Shown piece after piece: positions 5,731 through 7,262 of a stretch of DNA of 7,262 nucleotides. Every line of letters starts with the position of its first letter. Position 1 is the first letter of the stretch. The notes beneath the pieces are model-generated. The model saw only the letters and a program-made list of their open reading frames with translations. It made no database searches and was not told the origin of the DNA. The position numbers and the translations under genes were made by a program. The stretch spans positions 1-7,262 of the forward strand of contig DAIDTN010000005.1 of the NCBI GenBank assembly GCA_027457185.1. The letters are read 5' to 3'. Origin of the DNA: Burkholderiales bacterium. Its GTDB lineage: Bacteria > Pseudomonadota > Gammaproteobacteria > Burkholderiales > SG8-39.

Positions 5731-6984
5731 ATGTCTACGATCATTTTTGTCGTCTTCTGCATCGTCTATCTGGGCATGATCCTCGGCGGGCTGCCGTTCC
5801 TGCAGCTCGATCGCACCGGCATCGCGCTGCTGGGCGCAATCGCCCTGATCGGCATCGGCGCCGTAAGCCCGGACGAGGCGGCCAAATCGATCCATCTGCC
5901 AACGCTGATCCTGCTGTTCTCGTTCATGGTGGTGTCGGCGCAGATGCGCCTGGGCGGCTTCTACGACTGGGTGACGCGCCGGCTCGCGGCGCTGCCGCTG
6001 TCGCCGCCGCTGCTGCTGGCGGCGCTGAGCCTGGTGGTGGCGGCGCTGTCGGCGGTGTTCAGCAACGACATCGTATGCCTCGCCGTCGCGCCGGTGCTGA
6101 TCGACGCCTGCCGCGCGCGCCGCCTCGACCCCGTGCCCTACCTGCTCGCGCTTGCCTGCGCCGCCAACGTCGGCTCGGCCGCGACGCTGATCGGCAACCA
6201 GCAGAACATGCTGATCGGCGAGACGCTGAAGCTGTCCTTCGGCGGCTATTTCGCGCAGGCGCTGCTGCCGGTGCTGCTCGGCCTGCTGGTGATCTGGGGT
6301 CTGATCGCCTGGCAGACGCGCGGCCGCTGGACTTCGGCGGAAGGCGCTGCGGCGGGCGCTGCGGCGCCCGAGCGGCGCGAGGACGCAGAAGCGCCGCTCG
6401 ATCGCTGGCAGACGGCCAAGGGCCTGTCGGTCGCCGCCGTGCTCCTGGCGGTGTTCCTGTTCCTGCCTGCGTGGCCGCGCGACGTTGCGGCCCTGACAGG
6501 AGCGGGCTTGCTGCTCACCAGCCGCAAGCTGCATTCGAGCAAAATGCTCGGGCTGGTGGACTGGGAATTGCTGATCCTGTTCATCGGGCTGTTCGTGGTG
6601 AACCACGCGCTGCAGCAGACCGGCATCGTCGCCGCAATCGTCGCCGACTTTGCCGCCGCCGGCGTAAACCTGGGGCAGCCCGTCCCGCTGTTCGCCGCCA
6701 CGCTGGTGCTGTCCAACATCGTCTCCAACGTGCCGGCAGTGATGCTGCTGCTCCCGGTCGCCGCGCACGCGCTCGCCGGCCCGACGCTGGCGCTGGTGAG
6801 CACGCTCGCGGGCAACCTCCTGATCGTCGGCAGCATCGCCAACATCATCGTGGTCAACGTCGCGGCGCGTCGCGGCATACGCATCGACTGGCGCCGCCAC
6901 GCGCGTGTCGGCGTGCCGGTGACGCTCGCCACGCTCGCGATCTGCGCCGCTTCGCTGTGGTGGCACCTGCTGCCGGCGGCTTGA
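5731..6984 (+). CDS. Anion permease of the ArsB/SLC13 (ion transporter) superfamily, YbiR-like
   Basis: This 417-residue, very hydrophobic inner-membrane protein has about 10-11 predicted membrane segments in two halves. The halves carry repeated motifs, as in the ion transporter superfamily. Half one has VFSNDIVCLAVAPVLI (109-124) and ANVGSAATLIGNQQNMLIG (145-163). Half two has VLSNIVSNVPAVMLLLP (326-342) and AGNLLIVGSIANIIVVN (360-376). These SN-(D/I) and N-x-G/GSxAN elements are the substrate-binding hairpins of SLC13/ArsB/NhaD-type carriers. The halves are joined by a polar cytoplasmic linker (about 196-228) rich in Ala, Glu and Arg. The family moves anions such as dicarboxylates, sulfate, silicate or arsenite, usually with Na+ or H+; substrate is not predictable here. 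ATG 5731 is chosen because the first membrane segment follows at once; no clear ribosome site is visible. It is separated from the exporter operon by 129 bp and need not share its function. Confidence 0.85.
   Translation: MSTIIFVVFCIVYLGMILGGLPFLQLDRTGIALLGAIALIGIGAVSPDEAAKSIHLPTLILLFSFMVVSAQMRLGGFYDWVTRRLAALPLSPPLLLAALSLVVAALSAVFSNDIVCLAVAPVLIDACRARRLDPVPYLLALACAANVGSAATLIGNQQNMLIGETLKLSFGGYFAQALLPVLLGLLVIWGLIAWQTRGRWTSAEGAAAGAAAPERREDAEAPLDRWQTAKGLSVAAVLLAVFLFLPAWPRDVAALTGAGLLLTSRKLHSSKMLGLVDWELLILFIGLFVVNHALQQTGIVAAIVADFAAAGVNLGQPVPLFAATLVLSNIVSNVPAVMLLLPVAAHALAGPTLALVSTLAGNLLIVGSIANIIVVNVAARRGIRIDWRRHARVGVPVTLATLAICAASLWWHLLPAA
6343..6366 (+). repeat. Perfect 12-bp tandem duplication inside the anion permease gene
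   Basis: GGCGCTGCGGCG occurs twice in direct succession (6343-6354 and 6355-6366) and encodes GAAAGAAA (residues 205-212) in the cytoplasmic linker between the two membrane halves. The unit is a multiple of three, so copy-number change keeps the frame. It looks like a recent slippage event in a tolerant loop. Confidence 0.85.
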
Positions 6985-7036
6985 TTCGACGGCGGGCCGC
7001 AGTTTTCTCGACCGCTCGCCCTCTCCCGAAGATCCG

Positions 7037-7088
7037 GCTCCCCGAGTCAAGGTTCGAACCCCGGACCGCGCAAAACCGGTTGGGGAGC
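7037..7088. other. Inverted repeat between convergent genes
   Basis: GCTCCCC (7037-7043) and GGGGAGC (7082-7088) are perfect 7 bp complements separated by 38 bases. The interval contains two short palindromes, GGTTCGAACC (7051-7060) and AACCGGTT (7074-7081). It lies in the 111 bp gap between the ends of two convergent genes, where a bidirectional terminator would be expected. The loop is long and no T-run follows on either strand, so a terminator function is uncertain. Confidence 0.3.
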
Positions 7089-7095
7089 GGGGAGG

Positions 7096-7262
7096 CTAGC
7101 GCAACGAGGCGTTCAGCTTCGCCAGCACCGCGGCCCCCGGACAGAGTTCCTTCGCGCCGAGGACGTTGAACGGCGTGTCCACGGTGTTGAGGTGGGCGTG
7201 CAGATCTTCCGCCTCGGGATGGATATAAAGCAAGCCGGTGACCAGTTCGCCCCTGGCCTGAT
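7096..7262 (-). CDS. korB: 2-oxoacid:ferredoxin oxidoreductase beta subunit (KorB type), C-terminal part only
   Basis: The minus strand reads from the right edge to TAG at 7096-7098, giving the last 54 residues of a protein. Recognisable elements are RGELVTGLLYIHPEAEDLH, HLNTVDTPFNVL and the terminal ELCPGAAVLAKLNASLR. This is the usual C-terminal tail of KorB-type beta subunits in proteobacteria. The full subunit, about 340 residues, binds thiamine diphosphate and, with the alpha subunit, oxidises 2-oxoglutarate or a related 2-oxoacid to the acyl-CoA while reducing ferredoxin, in the cytoplasm. The catalytic part and the neighbouring korA gene are outside the window, so substrate (2-oxoglutarate versus pyruvate or others) is not settled. 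It converges on the anion permease gene. Confidence 0.75.
   Translation of the reverse strand, partial: QARGELVTGLLYIHPEAEDLHAHLNTVDTPFNVLGAKELCPGAAVLAKLNASLR

Noticed and set aside
5671..7050. Long minus-strand open frame (about 459 codons) opposite the anion permease
   Set aside because: Its translation is low-complexity, full of Arg, Gln, His and Asp, while the plus strand encodes a well-formed membrane transporter. It is a compositional shadow.
7041..7070. GGTTCGAACC resembles the T-loop of a tRNA
   Set aside because: The flanking bases do not form a 5 bp T-stem on either strand, and no matching D arm, anticodon arm or adjacent acceptor stem is present. The motif is a chance palindrome.

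Overview
The window is about 7.3 kb of GC-rich, tightly packed bacterial DNA. Gene families and codon use suggest a proteobacterium, most likely a betaproteobacterium. This is inferred from protein character (a YbhGFSR-type exporter, a UspA protein, and a KorB ending like those of respiratory Betaproteobacteria); no rRNA or other taxonomic marker is present.

Layout: (1) positions 1-184, minus strand, carry the first 61 residues of a universal stress protein that runs off the left edge. (2) Positions 185-440 are a divergent intergenic region. It contains a near-perfect FNR/Anr-type box (TTGAC-N4-ATCAA, 310-323), placed at exactly class II spacing (22 bp) from a possible -10 of the rightward operon. 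(3) Positions 441-5601, plus strand, hold a five-gene operon whose junctions overlap by 4 bp or lie 1 bp apart. It encodes a periplasmic adaptor (YbhG type), two ABC ATPases (like the N and C halves of YbhF, here separate genes) and two ABC-2 permeases (YbhS and YbhR types). (4) Positions 5602-5730 are a short spacer with a possible promoter and a hairpin. (5) Positions 5731-6984, plus strand, encode an ArsB/SLC13-superfamily anion permease, closest in character to YbiR. (6) Positions 6985-7095 are a convergent intergenic region with a weak inverted repeat. (7) Positions 7096-7262, minus strand, carry the C-terminal 54 residues of a 2-oxoacid:ferredoxin oxidoreductase beta subunit (KorB type).

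How the genes work together: the five operon products should form one inner-membrane ABC exporter, with two ATPases, two permeases and an adaptor reaching into the periplasm. No outer-membrane TolC-type channel or TetR-type regulator is encoded here, so an outer-membrane partner would have to come from elsewhere. The two ATPases are unequal. The first has a non-standard Walker A (GPDGAGKTT) and Ala instead of the H-loop His; the second has a non-standard signature (LAGGW). Together these predict one degenerate and one canonical ATP site. The FNR-type box, the UspA neighbour and the ferredoxin-dependent enzyme at the right edge fit a low-oxygen theme, but that is inference.

I see no CRISPR array, insertion sequence, tRNA or phage gene. 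The window is mostly conventional. Its most useful points are the promoter architecture, the split and asymmetric ATPase pair, and small lineage-specific details in the transporters.
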